Positions 16,575 to 25,588 of a stretch of DNA of 64,000 bases are shown piece by piece; the first letter of the stretch is position 1, and each line of letters starts with the position of its first letter. Made by a program: the position numbers and the translations under genes. The notes beneath the pieces are model-generated. The model had not been told where the DNA came from. It searched no databases and worked only from the letters and a program-made list of their open reading frames with translations. Source of the DNA: Bacillota bacterium (lineage in GTDB: Bacteria; Bacillota; Clostridia; Lachnospirales; Lachnospiraceae); NCBI GenBank assembly GCA_023414355.1, contig JAEZOB010000046.1, positions 1-64,000 on the forward strand, read 5' to 3'.

Positions 16575-16639
16575 TTGACATATCGTGGAAGTAATGTTAA
16601 TATAATTTTGCATCTAGTGCAATATTGCACTTAGTGCAA
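16575..16639. promoter_or_regulatory. Promoter with two tandem TetR operators
   Basis: TTGACA at 16575-16580 and a TATAAT-rich stretch at 16598-16606. Two 15-bp pseudo-palindromes follow, TTGCATCTAGTGCAA (16608-16622) and TTGCACTTAGTGCAA (16625-16639), 17 bp apart. Their junction forms the perfect palindrome AGTGCAATATTGCACT. This double site just before a TetR gene is a strong autoregulatory operator. Confidence 0.8.
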
Positions 16640-16664
16640 TTATTAATTTGAAAGAAGGCTGCCT

Positions 16665-17396
16665 ATGCAGAATAGTAAAAATGCAGTACGAAAGGAAGAC
16701 GAAATATCCTTTCGAGATGAGAAGTATGCTCGTATTAAAATTGCCATTCTGAACGAAACATTAGAACAATTAAAGCATACTAATTTTGATGATATTCTGA
16801 TCGTTGATTTATGTAAAAATACCGGAATATCAAAACGGACTTTTTTTAACTACTTTCCGCTTAAATCTCACATTATATTATATCTGCTACAAATATGGAT
16901 TATCGAAATAACAACCTCGGTATATCATATTCATGGTGTCACTGCCGGATTAGAGCTTGTGTATACAGGCTTTGAGCAATTCGCCCAGAAGATAATACAG
17001 CATCCCTCCATTATCCTGGAGATCGTGAAGAATGTTTTTAACAACGATATCGAAAAGACTTATATCAAAGCAATTACCCCGGCAGAAGAAAAACTTCTGT
17101 CACTAGACTCCTCCTGTCTGGTAGAAGCTCCTACTCTTGGTTTTCGCGATTTACTAAAGACTGCTATAAAAAATGAAATTGCATCAGGTACTTTATCTCC
17201 CTTGATCGATTTAAAATCAATTGAGATCTCCATGAATTCAATTCTTTTAGGTGTACCCTTATGTCTTGATCAGGAGGAATTAAGTTGCCTTGCAGCTAAT
17301 TATAAGGAACAGCTTACTATATTTTGGAGCGGATATCGAGCGACTTGTAATGCATCAAATAATGCACTATCCACAAATGAAGGGAGCCATAGATGA
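16665..17396 (+). CDS. TetR-family regulator of the ABC exporter
   Basis: 243 residues. The N-terminal helix-turn-helix (DLCKNTGISKRTFFNYFPLK) is at about residues 45-65, slightly late because of a charged N-terminal extension. The rest is helical and ligand-binding. The stop overlaps the next start by four bases (ATGA), so it is coupled to an ABC transporter. Two operator copies lie 25-57 bases upstream of the start, which fits a repressor of its own operon that lets go when a transported compound binds. Confidence 0.87.
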   Translation: MQNSKNAVRKEDEISFRDEKYARIKIAILNETLEQLKHTNFDDILIVDLCKNTGISKRTFFNYFPLKSHIILYLLQIWIIEITTSVYHIHGVTAGLELVYTGFEQFAQKIIQHPSIILEIVKNVFNNDIEKTYIKAITPAEEKLLSLDSSCLVEAPTLGFRDLLKTAIKNEIASGTLSPLIDLKSIEISMNSILLGVPLCLDQEELSCLAANYKEQLTIFWSGYRATCNASNNALSTNEGSHR

Positions 17397-19102
17397 AGCG
17401 TATTAAAACCAATTGTGAAAGGCAATTTTATAAGAACAATAGGTTCAATTTTTTCATGACTATCATTGCCCTATTATTATGTTCTGCAATGAATATCTCT
17501 ATGGCTTTTATGCTTCAGTTTTTTATCGAAGCTGTTGAATTTGACAGTAGCGAAATTCTATACCGAGGATTTATTGTTGGGATTGCATATGTCATTATTT
17601 ATTCTTTGTTCAGCTTTCTGCAAAGAAATTATAAAAATACCTATATGTACAAGGCCCTTTCTCAATTTAAGGATGATATATTCGAAAAGATGCTCGACAA
17701 GTCAATCACCCAATTTGAAAAAGGGGCTTCAGCTAAGTTTATCTCCGCATTTTCCAATGATTTAGTCTCCATCGAAATAAATTATCTTGGAGGCACCCTA
17801 AATCTTATCCTTACCATGATGCTTTTTATTGGAGCCGCAATTACGTCATTATTACTTGAGTGGAGGCTGGCACTGCCCATACTGATTGTATCAATTGTAT
17901 GTATTCTGATTTCCTTGCGATATGGCGAAAGACTGGTATCAAAGGAAAAAGAAACTTCGGAAGAAAATATGGGTTTTGTTGCCCAGGTTAAGGATTTACT
18001 GAATGGCTTTATTGTAATCAAAAGCTTTAAAGCTGAAAAAGAAGTTTTGAACATTTTTAAGCAGAAAAATATCCAATTGGAAGAAACCAAGCAAGGCCGA
18101 CGTGTTACCTCAGATACAGTTACGATCTATAGCGATATTTTCTCTATTATCGTGAACATAATGATTTTTGGCCTTGGCTTCTTCTTTGTTTTTAAAGGCA
18201 TGATGTCTATCGGTAAGGTTATTGCATTTATACAGCTTGGTAATTTCATACTGGCACCGGTGAAAAACCTTGCACCCTTGATCAGCAACAGGAAAGCAGC
18301 TATTAAGTTGATTGAAAGACTTTCTGATGAAATCGAGAAAAAAGAAGAAAGACCGGAAGGTACTACACTACAAGGTTTCGAAAAGGATATTGAACTAAAC
18401 AATGTGAGTTTTGCCTATTCTGAAGATAAGACTGTATTGCACCATGTAAATCTGCGTTTTGAAAAAGGCAAAAGCTATGCCATTGTTGGAGGAAGTGGCA
18501 GCGGTAAGTCAACTCTGCTAAAATTGTTACTTGGGTATATCTCAAACTATGAGGGAGATGTTCTGATCGATGGAATTCAGCTCAAGACGATTGATTTGGA
18601 TAGTTTATATGATAACATTTCTATCATTCAGCAAGACGTTTTTCTTTTTGATAGCTCCATCAGGAATAACATAACCCTGTTCCGTCATTTTGATCATAAC
18701 AAGGTAACCAGAGCAATTGAGCAGGCAGGACTTGCCTCCTTAATCACAACGAAAGGTGATGCTTATTCCTGCGGTGAAGGCGGTAGAAATCTGTCAGGCG
18801 GCGAAAAGCAAAGGGTATCCATCGCCAGATGCCTGGTTCGCGAGACTCCTATTCTTCTAATGGATGAAGCCACTGCTGCCCTGGATAATAATACTGCATT
18901 GATGGTGGAAAGTAAGATATTAGAAATTGACAATCTGACCAGAATTATTGTTACTCATCGTTTTAACGAAGCAATTATGAAAAAGTATGATAAAATATTT
19001 GTTATGAGTCGAGGTACTGTCGCCGAAAAGGGCACTTTTGACGAACTCATTGAAAATAAAGGTTATTTCTACTCACTCTATCATGTCTCACAGCAGGATT
19101 AA
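17393..19102 (+). CDS. ABC transporter, fused permease and ATPase (exporter type)
   Basis: 569 residues, a half-transporter. Six hydrophobic segments fall within residues 15-300. The ATPase half has Walker A GGSGSGKST at 366-374, the signature LSGGEKQR, Walker B ILLMDEATAALD and the switch His in VTHRF. All catalytic residues are present. As a homodimer it would export a drug, lipid or peptide. No peptidase domain precedes the permease. It starts within the TetR gene (ATGA overlap), so the TetR ligand is the likely substrate or a related compound. Confidence 0.9.
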   Translation: MKRIKTNCERQFYKNNRFNFFMTIIALLLCSAMNISMAFMLQFFIEAVEFDSSEILYRGFIVGIAYVIIYSLFSFLQRNYKNTYMYKALSQFKDDIFEKMLDKSITQFEKGASAKFISAFSNDLVSIEINYLGGTLNLILTMMLFIGAAITSLLLEWRLALPILIVSIVCILISLRYGERLVSKEKETSEENMGFVAQVKDLLNGFIVIKSFKAEKEVLNIFKQKNIQLEETKQGRRVTSDTVTIYSDIFSIIVNIMIFGLGFFFVFKGMMSIGKVIAFIQLGNFILAPVKNLAPLISNRKAAIKLIERLSDEIEKKEERPEGTTLQGFEKDIELNNVSFAYSEDKTVLHHVNLRFEKGKSYAIVGGSGSGKSTLLKLLLGYISNYEGDVLIDGIQLKTIDLDSLYDNISIIQQDVFLFDSSIRNNITLFRHFDHNKVTRAIEQAGLASLITTKGDAYSCGEGGRNLSGGEKQRVSIARCLVRETPILLMDEATAALDNNTALMVESKILEIDNLTRIIVTHRFNEAIMKKYDKIFVMSRGTVAEKGTFDELIENKGYFYSLYHVSQQD

Positions 19103-19170
19103 CTTACGATCATCCTCTTTTGCCGGGGTATTATATGCTGAGAATTGGTTTTAATATTTATCCTCTTACG

Positions 19171-19222
19171 AAGGGGCCTTTGCAAAATAGCTAATAGGCT
19201 ATGAAGGAAAGGCTCCCTTTTT
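19171..19222 (+). terminator. Rho-independent terminator
   Basis: AAGGGGCCTTT pairs with AAAGGCTCCCTT and a T run follows, after the ABC gene. Confidence 0.75.
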
Positions 19223-19301
19223 ATATCTATTCCTTAATATGTCATACTGCTGTCATATTATTATGTTAATCTATAGTAAATATCATGAATGAGGTGAAGG
19301 T

Positions 19302-19760
19302 ATGAATATTGAAATAGTGGAAAGAGGTACTTTTTGCATTTGCGGATATTGGGTAGAAACCACACTAGAACAAAATGATAAAGATGTGGCCGCTTTATAC
19401 AATGATTTTTTTAGTAACGGTAACGAGGAAATCCTTACGGAACTTCAGGGCAGCAAAAAAGGATACTATGGATTAAGCTGGTATACCGAAGATCATAAAC
19501 GGTATTGTTATTTACTCGGGATAGAGGTCGCGCCAAAAAATATTGCCCCGGAAAACTCTATTCTAAAAGTAATTCCCAGTACCCCCTATGCTATGGCTCG
19601 TTTTCCGAAGGGCGAAGATATCATAAAGGCATGGACTGATTTCTTTTATCATGCCATTCCAGACGCAGGTTATAGTATTGATGCAGATTACAATCTATAT
19701 TTTGAATACTATCCCTCAAGTGTGAAAGATGAATTTGAATTATGGGTTCCGGTTCACTAG
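19302..19760 (+). CDS. GyrI-like small-molecule-binding protein
   Basis: 152 residues covering one GyrI/AraC-effector-like domain: MNIEIVERGTFCICGYWVETTLE at the start (given in part), the central KKGYYGLSWY, and the C-terminal DADYNLYFEYYP. Free-standing members bind amphipathic or cationic compounds, and some hydrolyse them. GAGGTGAAGG precedes the ATG. It is transcribed alone, with its stop overlapping the convergent ABM gene by four bases. Confidence 0.8.
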   Translation: MNIEIVERGTFCICGYWVETTLEQNDKDVAALYNDFFSNGNEEILTELQGSKKGYYGLSWYTEDHKRYCYLLGIEVAPKNIAPENSILKVIPSTPYAMARFPKGEDIIKAWTDFFYHAIPDAGYSIDADYNLYFEYYPSSVKDEFELWVPVH

Positions 19761-20071
19761 TCCAGCCTCCAACATTTTATCTGGTCCCCGATTATCATTT
19801 TCACATTTCTAGGATCCAGTGATTTGACAAAAGCCTCCGCAGTGCTGTCTTTAAATATTTTTTGGGAGGCTGACTTCATCTGCTCTTCGGTTTCCCAATG
19901 TTGAACCATAACCCATTGATCGTTTCTTTCATCATAAAATAATTCCGTGTCGAGAAATCCTGGCTGTTTGGAATGATACTCCTTTTCCAGATTGTCGACA
20001 ATATGAACAAAATCCTCCTGTTTGATATCCTGCATCAACTTCATTGTTACCACTTCTGTTACTATACTCAT
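19757..20071 (-). CDS. Antibiotic biosynthesis monooxygenase (ABM) family protein
   Basis: 104 residues, a single dimeric alpha-beta barrel of the ABM type. The typical pattern is KQPGFLDTELFYDERND, then WVMVQHWETEEQMKSAS. The family includes quinone and haem-related monooxygenases without cofactors, but most members are uncharacterised. AGGAGG lies before the start on the minus strand. Convergent with the GyrI-like gene. Confidence 0.8.
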   Translation of the reverse strand: MSIVTEVVTMKLMQDIKQEDFVHIVDNLEKEYHSKQPGFLDTELFYDERNDQWVMVQHWETEEQMKSASQKIFKDSTAEAFVKSLDPRNVKMIIGDQIKCWRLD

Positions 20072-20137
20072 AAAAACCTCCTGTTTTTATTTTAGTATAG
20101 CTGAATAAGAATAGGATGTATTGAACAAAAAGGACAA

Positions 20138-20950
20138 TTATTGATGTGTATAATTTACATTTTCTTTTACTGAAGCCTTCCCTTGTTGGAAGGAGCGAGG
20201 GGACACTCCTGAAAGCTTATGAAACTCTCGAATGAAATGGGCTTGGTCCGCAAAGTCATTTTCATATGCTATGGCAGACAGTTGATTTGACTCTTCAAAA
20301 ACCAATTGGTTCCCGGCTTTTTGGAATCGATTTAGAGAACGTAACCTTTTTGGTGTATATCCAGTATAATGAAGAACCTTTCTCATAAATGTTTTAGGGT
20401 GGACTCCATGGGTAAAGCAAAACGACTGTATTGTTTCATTGCTATCCCTTTCTAAAAAGTCATTGATCAGATCAGCCATATTGTTATACTCTTCTGTTAC
20501 CTTAAGCTCAAGGCACAAAGCTTTTTCTATACTATTAATGATATCCTCAGTAGATGTTTTACCGAAAATCGCAGATTCCAGTCCTTTTGTCAAAGATACT
20601 GAAAAATCGTTCAAATCAACGACCTTATCTTGAGCCTCTGTTAATGATTTATGAACAAACGGATATAATCCAAAGGAATAAAAGGAAATACCTATAATTT
20701 TGATATTACCCGTCTGTTGGATATAACTGTGCTTACCCCTTAGCCCATTGATATGATATGGAGCAGCAGAAAAGGATCGTGAATCCACCTCATAGATCAT
20801 ATCGCTTGACAAGTTCAGTATTACATCAATACAGTCTGTGGGTAGCAGCTTATAATGAATATCAGCCTCTTCTGCTTCAAAAGACCATATAAATTTTACC
20901 CAGGGTGTAAGAATATCATTTTTTACAGTGTATCTCGTCATTGAAAGCAT
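20138..20950 (-). CDS. AraC-family regulator with DUF6597-like N-terminal domain
   Basis: 270 residues. The N-terminal half has the run YKLLPTDCIDVILNLSSD, typical of the DUF6597 sensor type of AraC protein. The C-terminal half is the AraC helix-turn-helix domain (SFCFTHGVHPKTFMRKVLHY then LSAIAYENDFADQAHFIREF). The start chosen at 20950 has GGAGGT nine bases upstream; longer frames upstream run through a perfect palindrome. It is divergent from a GyrI-like gene and probably controls it. Confidence 0.85.
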   Translation of the reverse strand: MLSMTRYTVKNDILTPWVKFIWSFEAEEADIHYKLLPTDCIDVILNLSSDMIYEVDSRSFSAAPYHINGLRGKHSYIQQTGNIKIIGISFYSFGLYPFVHKSLTEAQDKVVDLNDFSVSLTKGLESAIFGKTSTEDIINSIEKALCLELKVTEEYNNMADLINDFLERDSNETIQSFCFTHGVHPKTFMRKVLHYTGYTPKRLRSLNRFQKAGNQLVFEESNQLSAIAYENDFADQAHFIREFHKLSGVSPRSFQQGKASVKENVNYTHQ

Positions 20951-21030
20951 TGTCGTACTACCTCCGATCATGTAGAGCATAACACTTTCTGTAATATAGT
21001 TCAATTCGGTATTGATGATGTCGTGCAACC

Positions 21031-21066
21031 ACAATGTACATGACAAACAGCTGTCATGTACATTGT
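21031..21066. promoter_or_regulatory. Perfect 15-bp inverted repeat in divergent intergenic region
   Basis: Arms ACAATGTACATGACA and TGTCATGTACATTGT around a 6-base loop, with no mismatch. It lies between the AraC gene start (20950) and the GyrI-like gene start (21106), so it could be a shared operator. Confidence 0.7.
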
Positions 21067-21105
21067 ATTATGATATACGAAAGAAATCATATGAGGAGAG
21101 AACAG

Positions 21106-21714
21106 ATGGAACAATATATTTTAGAGGATGACTTAAAGTTTCTTTACGGATGCAAGAGAAAAGAGCCTTATCTCATTACTGTACCTGAAATGAATTACCT
21201 GACTTTTGACGGGACCGGACACCCGGAGGATCCGGATTTTAAGCTAGCCTGTGAAGCCCTTTATACCATTTCCTATATTCTTAAATTTGAACTATGCAGA
21301 AAAAAATTGATGATTGATTACAAAGTAAGTCCTATGGAGGTAAAATGGGAGCTTGATAAAAAGACCGGAAAGACGTTATATTCTTGGACAATGATGATCA
21401 TGCAGCCTAAATTTATCACAAAAGCTATGATTGACGAGGCAATTGAGATTGCGATCAGAACCGGAAAGCAGCTCGAATATACAAGGCTTAATTTCTTGGT
21501 CTTGAAAGGTGGGCAAGGAATCCAAGCCTTTCATTCCGGTGATTACAACACTATGAATGCTACCCTGGCAAATATGAAAGCTTTCGCACAACAAAATGGT
21601 TTTGACTGCGATCAATACACACATGATATCTATCTTAATAATGCAACGAAAACAAAGACAGAGAATTTGAAGACGATTATGAGAATCATGATTTATAACA
21701 GAGACAGGAATTAA
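21106..21714 (+). CDS. GyrI-like domain protein
   Basis: 202 residues. It begins with the short EQYILEDDLKFLYGCKRKEP and the PEMNYLTFDGTGHPED segment typical of a GyrI-like family found in Firmicutes, often next to transcription regulators. The later KWELDKKTGKTLYSWTMMIMQP strand-helix (given in part) fits. It is a probable small-molecule binder or hydrolase; the ligand is unknown. The ATG at 21106 follows GAGGAG. It is divergent from the AraC gene across a perfect palindrome. Confidence 0.78.
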   Translation: MEQYILEDDLKFLYGCKRKEPYLITVPEMNYLTFDGTGHPEDPDFKLACEALYTISYILKFELCRKKLMIDYKVSPMEVKWELDKKTGKTLYSWTMMIMQPKFITKAMIDEAIEIAIRTGKQLEYTRLNFLVLKGGQGIQAFHSGDYNTMNATLANMKAFAQQNGFDCDQYTHDIYLNNATKTKTENLKTIMRIMIYNRDRN

Positions 21715-21747
21715 GGTTTACTGCCCCACACCGGTCACAGCGTGCTT

Positions 21748-21791
21748 CCCCTGAATACTTGATATCATACCAGGAATTCAAGGGATTTTAT
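21748..21791 (+). terminator. Probable terminator
   Basis: CCCCTGAAT pairs with ATTCAAGGG and a T-rich tail follows. It lies between convergent genes. Confidence 0.6.
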
Positions 21792-21810
21792 TACATGAGT
21801 TGAACTATAT

Positions 21811-23259
21811 CTACACGGAATGATACGTTATACTAAAGTCAAGTCCTGCCCCACCCTGGGGCAGGTTATAAGCTGTAATTTTTCCTTCGAATTTCTCAAT
21901 GATGGATTTAGCGATATATAGACCTAAACCCGAATGACCTTTTTCTTTAGAACGTGAAGAATCCCCTTTATAGAATTTCTTAAACAAATTTTTTAAATCC
22001 CTATCCGAAAACCCTATGCCTGAATCACTGATTGTAAATAAAGCCGAGTGATCCTCTATTCTTGCCTCGATAAGGATACTGCCCTCTTTTGGTGTAAAAC
22101 GCATGCTATTACCTATCATATTATCAAAAACCTGGGATAATCTCTGCGTATCGATATAAACCAAATTAGAGGTATCCCTGTTATCAACTATATTTGCTTC
22201 AATATTTACTGCTCGATCAGCTGCTAAAATCTTATATTCTTCGATTTTAATTCTTAAAAACTCGGTGATATCTACCTCTCTTAAATTAAGCCAAAAGCTG
22301 TCATTATCTATTTCTGTCAGCGAATTCATATCATCAATTAGTCTTTTAGCACGGATCACATTCTGCTCTATAATATCAAGGTAGGTGTTCATTTTACTCT
22401 GATCCGTGATCAGGCCTTCCTGAAGCACTTCTATATGCCCGCTTATGATCGCTAAGGGTGTTCTAAGATCATGAGTAATTGCAGACACCATATCACGTCT
22501 GTCCTGTTCCAGTTGCCATTCCCTGATTAAAGATTCCTTCAGTTTACATCGCATCTCTTCAAAGGCCTGGATCAGATCAAATATTTCATTACTTCTACAG
22601 CAATTGATATCAATGCAGGAATCCAAGTCTTTATTTGACAGTCTTTCCACTGCTTTATAAAGCTCTTCCAGCGGCTTCTTAATATCCCGGCCAAGGCTTC
22701 TCGAAAATAGTAATGTATAAAATACTAGACAAAGGATAGGAATACAGATATCCACTGATATAAAGACCAGGAGGAAGGAATTGTTATTCTGTGTAAGAAC
22801 AAGAAATCTGCTGACTTTTCCTGTATCCTTAATTAAGATTGGAATATCTGCTTCTGATATAGATACGATGTGATCGAGGATTTCCATGACCAGATTTTGT
22901 GCAAAGCCTGTTCGAGTAGTATCACTAATCTCCGCCCCAGCCGCATCCTTTTCATAGATAATATGGTTTTCACTATCCTTAATGTAATAGTTAAAATCAT
23001 ACTTATCTGTAATTGTATTTAATTCTTTATATTCTCCGCGGTTTATACTATCTCCATCATCATATACATACTCTACTATAGCTGCAATATCAGAGCTTTT
23101 AAATTCCAATGAATGAAATCCTGTAATCATATGATACGCAAAATAGGATGCCAGAATTAGGATAAGTGAAGTAATCAGAGTAAACCCAATTACTTTTATG
23201 TAATACCATACTATTTGCCTGTTTAACTCAATCCTCTTTGCCACTTTGATCTTTCCCAT
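21811..23259 (-). CDS. Membrane sensor histidine kinase
   Basis: 482 residues. Two membrane segments (about 21-44 and 163-185) enclose a roughly 120-residue extracellular sensor. A HAMP linker (190-245) leads into the HisKA domain with phosphorylated His263 in SAITHDLRTPLAII. The ATPase domain has N (FDNMIGNSMRFT), G1 (ISDSGIGFS) and G2 (GHSGLGLYIAKSII) boxes. It overlaps the upstream response regulator gene by 37 bases. The signal is not known; the class resembles VanS-like sensors of cell-wall or membrane stress. Confidence 0.92.
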   Translation of the reverse strand: MGKIKVAKRIELNRQIVWYYIKVIGFTLITSLILILASYFAYHMITGFHSLEFKSSDIAAIVEYVYDDGDSINRGEYKELNTITDKYDFNYYIKDSENHIIYEKDAAGAEISDTTRTGFAQNLVMEILDHIVSISEADIPILIKDTGKVSRFLVLTQNNNSFLLVFISVDICIPILCLVFYTLLFSRSLGRDIKKPLEELYKAVERLSNKDLDSCIDINCCRSNEIFDLIQAFEEMRCKLKESLIREWQLEQDRRDMVSAITHDLRTPLAIISGHIEVLQEGLITDQSKMNTYLDIIEQNVIRAKRLIDDMNSLTEIDNDSFWLNLREVDITEFLRIKIEEYKILAADRAVNIEANIVDNRDTSNLVYIDTQRLSQVFDNMIGNSMRFTPKEGSILIEARIEDHSALFTISDSGIGFSDRDLKNLFKKFYKGDSSRSKEKGHSGLGLYIAKSIIEKFEGKITAYNLPQGGAGLDFSITYHSV

Positions 23260-23930
23260 TTATATCCAACTCCCCATACTGTTGAAACATACAATGTACT
23301 TGACTCTACCTGAGCAAATTTATGTCTTATCTTCTTAATATGCTCCGCGACTGCAGCCGAGTCTCCCATAGCATCATATCCCCATACCTTTTCATAGATC
23401 TGCTCCTTTGAAAAAACCATCCCGGGATGAAGCGCCAGAAACTCTATAATATCAAATTCCCGGGGGGTAAATAGTAATTGTTTATCTATATAATATATTT
23501 CACGGCCTTTTAGGTTTATGGAAAGATTACCAAACCGAATGTAATTCCTTCTCTCTATGTCGGCTGTTCTTCCCTCACGGCGAAGATGAGCCTTAATCCG
23601 CATTTTAAGCTCCTTTATACTGAAGGGTTTGATCAGATAATCATCTCCGCCAAGAGATAGGCCTTTTATTTTATCCGCTTCACTTTGCAATGCACTTAAA
23701 AAAATGATAGGGCATGCAACCGTATCTCGTATTTCCTTACAGACTAAAAATCCATCCTTACCGGGCATCATAATATCAAGCAAAATTAAATCAGGCTGCT
23801 TAGATGCCTTTTCTATTGCCTGATCGCCATCATAGGCCACCCATACTTCATAGCCTTCACTGTATAAAGCATCCTTAATAAACGATACTATTCCTTCCTC
23901 ATCATCGGCTATCAGAATTTTCTCATACAT
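23223..23930 (-). CDS. OmpR-family response regulator
   Basis: 235 residues. The receiver domain (1-120) has the acidic pair DD at 9-10, phospho-acceptor Asp52 in LLDIMMPGKDG and the Lys in LIKPFS. The C-terminal winged helix (about 130-228) has the typical ISLTP-like entry LLFTPREFDIIEFLALHPG (given in part) and the DNA-reading wing ending STVWGVGYKWE. It is the partner of the overlapping histidine kinase. No target promoter is evident; the membrane protein gene upstream on the same strand is a candidate. Confidence 0.93.
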   Translation of the reverse strand: MYEKILIADDEEGIVSFIKDALYSEGYEVWVAYDGDQAIEKASKQPDLILLDIMMPGKDGFLVCKEIRDTVACPIIFLSALQSEADKIKGLSLGGDDYLIKPFSIKELKMRIKAHLRREGRTADIERRNYIRFGNLSINLKGREIYYIDKQLLFTPREFDIIEFLALHPGMVFSKEQIYEKVWGYDAMGDSAAVAEHIKKIRHKFAQVESSTLYVSTVWGVGYKWERSKWQRGLS

Positions 23931-23992
23931 TTTGGTATCCCTTCTCTTTCCTTAGAATGAGTCTGTATTACAATAATGAACATCAGAATGCT

Positions 23993-24460
23993 TTAGGCAA
24001 TCTTATCGGGTTGCTTCTTATTACTTCTTAACCTGTAATATAGTAATAACACGATGTAGATCAGTAGTAGTATACATGTGAAATAGCATAATTCGTACAT
24101 ATCATTCATGGTCACCTCAACAAAATGCTCCGTTACCGCTTGCGAATCAGTCGTTCCAATGCTGGTAGTCAGCTCTACGCTATAACCGGACATGTCCGTA
24201 GTTTTTGAAAGCATGGGCAAGAAAATAGTAATAAGAAAATTAAGTGCTATAACCAAAACTGAGAATATGGTTACCGCATTATGTGCCGCGTTCTCGTCTA
24301 CGATATTAAATCTTCTTTCTCTGATGGCAAATACCAATATCAGGAAAAATCCAACCATGGTTGAGGGAAAAACCGCCTCATTATCAAGTATAGCGAAGAT
24401 CACGGTAAAAATTAAAAGGAATGCCGCACAAATTAATCTAAAAATCGATACCTTTTTCAT
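23993..24460 (-). CDS. Membrane protein of unknown function
   Basis: 155 residues, four hydrophobic segments (about 7-25, 28-45, 62-84 and 125-142). A roughly 35-residue polar loop rich in Ser/Thr lies between the third and fourth. AAGGAG lies before the start. It is 62 bases upstream of the response regulator on the same strand, so it may be part of the same operon and feed the sensor kinase. I do not recognise the family. Confidence 0.7.
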   Translation of the reverse strand: MKKVSIFRLICAAFLLIFTVIFAILDNEAVFPSTMVGFFLILVFAIRERRFNIVDENAAHNAVTIFSVLVIALNFLITIFLPMLSKTTDMSGYSVELTTSIGTTDSQAVTEHFVEVTMNDMYELCYFTCILLLIYIVLLLYYRLRSNKKQPDKIA

Positions 24461-24661
24461 ATAAGCTCCTTACTATCATAATATATTTGATCAAGATTCA
24501 AAAGCATTTTTATCAGACAATATCACTTTTAATACTGATCATATTCTTATACTAAGGGATAGTTTTAAAGAATTTATAAAGATATCTTCTTGAGTAAATC
24601 ATTTTTCTACTTATAGTACAAGGAGCTGATCGATACACCTATGATTTCTATCAGTGAATAT

Positions 24662-24690
24662 TTGACATATCCTATGCAGAAAAGTATAAT
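24662..24690 (+). promoter_or_regulatory. Promoter of the shared spacer-dyad family
   Basis: TTGACA at 24662-24667, TATAAT at 24685-24690, 17-bp spacer with CCTAT and AGAAAAG, followed by AAATAAATCTA as at 4045. It drives the GNAT gene at 24747. Confidence 0.65.
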
Positions 24691-24746
24691 CAAATAAATC
24701 TATATAAAATAAATTCTCTACAAGAAAGCTTCTATAGGGGGGTACT

Positions 24747-25310
24747 ATGATATATTTTGAAACAGAACGGTTGAGCTTTCGTGATTGGAAGGAGCAGGAT
24801 CTGGATGTGTTTCGGATCATGAACAAGGATATCCGGGTCATGAAGTATTTTACAAAAACACTGACAGATGAGGAAACAGACAAATTTTATCATGTAATCC
24901 AGGAAGAATTTAACAATTACGGGTACGGTCTTTATGCTGTAGAAACAAAGAACAACCGTGAGTTTATTGGGTTTATCGGCTTTCACTGGGCTAATTTTAA
25001 CTCGGATTTTACTCCGTGTGTTGAAATAGGTTGGAGATTAAAGTATGGAGCCTGGGGAAACGGCTATGCAACCGAAGGTGCAAAGGCATGTCTTAAATAC
25101 GGTTTTGATATCTTAGGTTTTAATAAGGTCTACAGTTTTACCTCAAAAATTAATCTTCCATCAGAAAATGTGATGAAGAAAATCGGTTTGGTAAAAGCTT
25201 CTGAATTTGAGCATCCGAATATTAATGAGAACAATCCTCTGAGACCGCATCTTCTTTATTATATCGATTCAATAAGCTTGCATAACATGGAGCCTTTGAT
25301 TTTTAGTTAA
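24747..25310 (+). CDS. GNAT-family N-acetyltransferase (RimJ/RimL-like)
   Basis: 187 residues. It starts FETERLSFRDWKEQDLDVF, the mark of the RimJ/RimL-type group. The middle has EIGWRLKYGAWGNGYATEGAKACLKYGF, with the acetyl-CoA loop given here only as GNGYATEGA, and it ends NLPSENVMKKIGL. The acceptor may be a protein N-terminus, a spermidine-like amine or a drug. GGGGGG precedes the ATG. It lies behind a family promoter and in front of a tiny membrane protein gene. Confidence 0.9.
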   Translation: MIYFETERLSFRDWKEQDLDVFRIMNKDIRVMKYFTKTLTDEETDKFYHVIQEEFNNYGYGLYAVETKNNREFIGFIGFHWANFNSDFTPCVEIGWRLKYGAWGNGYATEGAKACLKYGFDILGFNKVYSFTSKINLPSENVMKKIGLVKASEFEHPNINENNPLRPHLLYYIDSISLHNMEPLIFS

Positions 25311-25423
25311 GAGATTTGTCGCAAGCCGAACTTTAACAAGCCTTATAGCAATATTCGATAGAGGTTTTATGTTCAGATTATCAAGCTATGACTTTGAAAT
25401 CCAATATTAAAGGAGACAATCAA

Positions 25424-25564
25424 ATGAGAAAGATAGGTCTGGGGATTGCAATCATACTTTTCGCGATACTATTGAAATTGTGTTCTTCCGGGACAGATAC
25501 CTTTGCCCTTCTGCTAGGGCTGATTGGACTTATTATTGCCATTCTGGGAGTTAGGCCGGAATAA
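25424..25564 (+). CDS. Small 46-residue membrane protein
   Basis: A short ORF with AAGGAG upstream. It encodes two hydrophobic helices joined by a polar turn, KLCSSGTDT. The first helix starts GLGIAIILFAILL and the second LLLGLIGLIIAILG. It ends 24 bases before a GNAT gene on the same strand and is probably co-transcribed. No known family is certain; proteins of this size often modulate a larger membrane partner. Confidence 0.65.
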   Translation: MRKIGLGIAIILFAILLKLCSSGTDTFALLLGLIGLIIAILGVRPE

Positions 25565-25588
25565 AAAAATTAAATACGGAGAAAAAAG

